The notes under the pieces were generated by a model that searched no databases, was not told the DNA's origin, and saw only the letters and a list, made by a program, of their open reading frames with translations. A program made the translations under genes and the position numbers. Of a DNA stretch of 52,898 nucleotides, positions 50,923 through 52,898 are shown one piece after another; the first letter of the stretch is position 1; every line of letters starts with the position of its first letter. The stretch covers positions 1 through 52,898 of the forward strand of contig JAQGJH010000140.1 of assembly GCA_028290705.1 (NCBI GenBank), in the 5' to 3' direction. Origin of the DNA: Hyphomicrobiales bacterium (lineage in GTDB: Bacteria > Pseudomonadota > Alphaproteobacteria > Rhizobiales > Beijerinckiaceae).

Positions 50923-51741
50923 ATGAAGACCTTCATGCCGCTCGTGTCGCTTGCCGCGCTGACCGTTCTCGACGCCGGGCCGGTGGGCCAGGTGCGCGCC
51001 GCGCATGCGGCCGGGTTCGAGGCCGTGGGCTTGCGTCTGCAGCCGCTGCTGGCCACCGACATCCGGGTTGCGGGCGATGCACGCCTGGAAGCCGAGTTGC
51101 GCGCCGCCATGGCGCAGACTGGACTGAAGCTGCTCGAAGTCGGCGTGTTTCCGATCAAGCCGGACATGGACGTCGCAGCGCTGTCCGGCGTGCTGGCCTT
51201 GTCGGCGGAGTTTCGTGCGCGCTTCGTCGTCTGCCCGGTGGAAGATCACGACGCGGGCCGGCGTCTCGCCACGTTCCGCGCGCTCTGCGATCTCGCGGCG
51301 ACGTTCGGGCTCGCGTGTCTCGTCGAGTTCAATCCCTACAGCGCCTGTCGCACCTTGGGCGAAGCGCGGGAGCTGGCCTTGTCGGCCGAGCGCGACAATG
51401 CCGGGCTGGTGATCGATCTTCTGCATCTGTCGCGCTCCGGCGGCAGCGTCGAGGATTTGCGCAAGGTCGAACCGCATCTGTTGAAGCTCGTGCATTTCTG
51501 CGACGCCGCGCCGCTGCCCAAAGGCGAGCGCACGATCGATGAATTGCGCGCCGAGTCGCGCACGGCGAGGCGGCTTCCCGGCGACGGCGTGCTGCCGCTC
51601 GCCGATCTGCTCCGGGCTTTTCCGCACGGCACACCGATCAGCGTCGAAGCGCCGAGCGCAGCCATTGCTCATCTTCCGGCCGAAGAGCGCGCGCGCCGCG
51701 TGCTGGCCGCGACACATCGCGTTCTGGAGTTGAGCCTTTGA
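50923..51741 (+). CDS. Sugar phosphate isomerase/epimerase-like TIM-barrel protein
   Basis: A 272-residue protein of the xylose-isomerase-like TIM-barrel superfamily (AP endonuclease family 2 fold): AHAAGFEAVGLRLQPL, GLKLLEVGVFPIKPD, CLVEFNPYSACRTLGEA (Glu ligand), AGLVIDLLHLSRSGG (Asp and His) and LLKLVHFCDA (His). It would bind a divalent metal; substrate not determinable. Weak ribosome-binding signal before ATG 50923. Its stop overlaps the next start, coupling it to the methyltransferase gene. Confidence 0.82.
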   Translation: MKTFMPLVSLAALTVLDAGPVGQVRAAHAAGFEAVGLRLQPLLATDIRVAGDARLEAELRAAMAQTGLKLLEVGVFPIKPDMDVAALSGVLALSAEFRARFVVCPVEDHDAGRRLATFRALCDLAATFGLACLVEFNPYSACRTLGEARELALSAERDNAGLVIDLLHLSRSGGSVEDLRKVEPHLLKLVHFCDAAPLPKGERTIDELRAESRTARRLPGDGVLPLADLLRAFPHGTPISVEAPSAAIAHLPAEERARRVLAATHRVLELSL

Positions 51742-52640
51742 GCATGAACGTCTACGGATTTCCGCCTGAAGATCTCGCCGGCTCGCTGGCGGGCGCGCGA
51801 CAATTCTCGCCGCTGTCGCCGGGAGCCGAGCCGCTCGAAGCCGTTGCGCCGCAGTCGCTCGACGACTTCGTGCTGCTGGGTCCGCCCGGCACTGTCGAGC
51901 GGCGCGCGGTCATCGCCTTGGCGCTGCGGGCTCTGAAGCCCGGCGCACCGCTGACGGTTCTCGCTCCGAAAGACAAGGGCGGCTCCCGCCTGGCGTCCGA
52001 TCTCGAGACGCTGGGCTGCACGTTCGACGAGCGCTCGAAGCGGCATCACCGCATCTGCGTCACATCCGGACCGGGCAACCCCGAGGCGCTCGACAAGGCC
52101 ATTGACGACGGCAAGCCCCGTTTCGTCGAAGACCTAGGCCTGTGGTCGCAGCCGGGCGTGTTTTCGTGGAACAGGATCGATCCCGGAAGTGCGCTGCTGC
52201 TCGATCACCTGCCGCCGCTTTCGGGCAAGGGCGCCGACCTCGGCTGCGGGCTCGGCGTGCTGGCGCATGCGGTGCTGACGTCGCCGAAGGTCTCGCAACT
52301 CGCCCTCGTGGACATCGACCGCCGCGCGATGGATCTGGCGAAGCGCAACGTCGTCGACCCGCGCGTGCGCTTCCTCTGGGCGGATGCGCGAAAAACCAGC
52401 GAATTGCAGGGGCTGGACTTCATCGTGATGAATCCGCCATTCCACGAAGGCGGGCACGAGGATCAATCCCTCGGGCAGTCCTTCATCCAGGCGGCGGCGA
52501 AAATGCTGCGCAAGGGCGGGATGCTCTGGCTCACCGCCAACCGGCACCTGCCCTACGAGCGCATCCTGAAGCCGTCCTTCAGGCGCGTCGAACTGGTGGC
52601 GGAGGCCGGCGGCTACAAGATCTATCAGGCCCAGGTATGA
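51738..52640 (+). CDS. Class I SAM methyltransferase, RsmC-like 16S rRNA (guanine-N2) methyltransferase
   Basis: A 300-residue two-domain protein. The N-terminal half resembles a degenerate methyltransferase copy, as in RsmC (LLGPPGTVERRAVIALALRA). The C-terminal catalytic half has the SAM site GADLGCGLGVLAHAVL and the catalytic NPPFHEGG, typical of N2-guanine rRNA methylases (RsmC makes m2G1207). Start TTG 51738 has GGAG 8 bases upstream; ATG 51744 is an alternative. It is coupled to both neighbours. Confidence 0.82.
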   Translation: MSMNVYGFPPEDLAGSLAGARQFSPLSPGAEPLEAVAPQSLDDFVLLGPPGTVERRAVIALALRALKPGAPLTVLAPKDKGGSRLASDLETLGCTFDERSKRHHRICVTSGPGNPEALDKAIDDGKPRFVEDLGLWSQPGVFSWNRIDPGSALLLDHLPPLSGKGADLGCGLGVLAHAVLTSPKVSQLALVDIDRRAMDLAKRNVVDPRVRFLWADARKTSELQGLDFIVMNPPFHEGGHEDQSLGQSFIQAAAKMLRKGGMLWLTANRHLPYERILKPSFRRVELVAEAGGYKIYQAQV

Positions 52641-52898
52641 GCGCGAAAACGCCGACGCTGCGGCTCGACAGGCTGCTGACCAATCTCGGCTACGGCTCGC
52701 GCCGCGAGGTGCAGATCATGGCGAAGCACGGCCGCCTGAAACTCGATGGCGAGCCCCTGCGGGTGATCGATCATCGCGTGCCGCTCTCCAAGGACTTCGC
52801 CGAGCGCCTGACCTTCGACGGCGAGCCGCTCGATCCCCTGCCGGGCGTGGTGCTGATGCTGCACAAGCCCGTGGGCGTCACCTGTTCGCACAAGGATC
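52637..52898 (+). CDS. RsuA/RluB/E/F-family pseudouridine synthase, 5' part only
   Basis: The first 87 residues are visible; the gene runs off the window. An S4 RNA-binding domain occupies residues 8-58 (LRLDRLLTNLGYGSRREVQI), followed by VVLMLHKPVGVTCSHKD, the first catalytic-domain motif of the RsuA family. ATG 52637 overlaps the methyltransferase stop (ATGA). The pairing with an RsmC-like enzyme suggests 16S rRNA (RsuA, position 516) but RluE/F cannot be excluded. Confidence 0.85.
   Translation, partial: MSAKTPTLRLDRLLTNLGYGSRREVQIMAKHGRLKLDGEPLRVIDHRVPLSKDFAERLTFDGEPLDPLPGVVLMLHKPVGVTCSHKD

Overview
The window is GC-rich chromosomal DNA from an alphaproteobacterium, most likely of the order Hyphomicrobiales (Rhizobiales). 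Two things support this. First, the block ccmI-ccmE-ccmF-ccmH (cycHJKL) - degP - response regulator - sensor kinase - glnE keeps the order known from rhizobia, with a FeuP/FeuQ-like pair directly upstream. Second, the window carries a Rhodobacter capsulatus-type gene transfer agent (GTA) structural cluster. The genus cannot be fixed from the sequence. No rRNA, tRNA, CRISPR array, insertion sequence, integrase or plasmid gene was seen.

Layout. 1-6.7 kb: a DJ-1/PfpI protein cut by the window edge, a small proline-rich exported protein, then a minus-strand purine catabolic operon gloA - xdhA - xdhB - xdhC - guaD (guanine to xanthine to urate, with the molybdenum-cofactor chaperone XdhC). 6.9-12.9 kb: a cation diffusion facilitator with a long C-terminal region; a three-part fusion (lysophospholipid flippase + acyltransferase + acyl-ACP synthetase) coupled to a TetR regulator, with a near-perfect palindromic operator lying over its promoter; and a cupin. 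13-18.2 kb: pepN and a membrane PAS histidine kinase of the PleC/DivJ/PdhS type. 18.2-31.5 kb, all on the minus strand: glnE, an OmpR-type two-component pair, degP with a strong terminator, the cytochrome c maturation genes ccmIEFH, and feuQ/feuP with a small PepSY periplasmic protein.

31.5-49.3 kb: a complete-looking GTA cluster on the minus strand, running from a small-terminase-like gene through TerL, portal, two tiny coupled genes, prohead protease, capsid, connectors, tail genes g8-g15 and a DUF2793 protein to a lysis cassette (GH108 endolysin, holin, overlapping Rz/Rz1-type spanins). It has no integrase, repressor or replication genes, which favours a GTA over a prophage. A secreted trypsin-like protease gene sits in reverse orientation between capsid and head-tail connector. 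A 10-bp direct repeat overlaps the best candidate promoter of the cluster. The lysis cassette ends only 42 bp before the PepSY-feuPQ genes on the same strand, with no visible terminator.

49.3-52.9 kb: a visibly lower-GC patch with an HNH-type putative nuclease next to what looks like a C-terminally truncated regulator gene. Then follow plus-strand housekeeping genes: a TIM-barrel sugar isomerase-like protein, an RsmC-like 16S rRNA methyltransferase and the start of an RsuA-family pseudouridine synthase, overlapping one another in a translationally coupled row.
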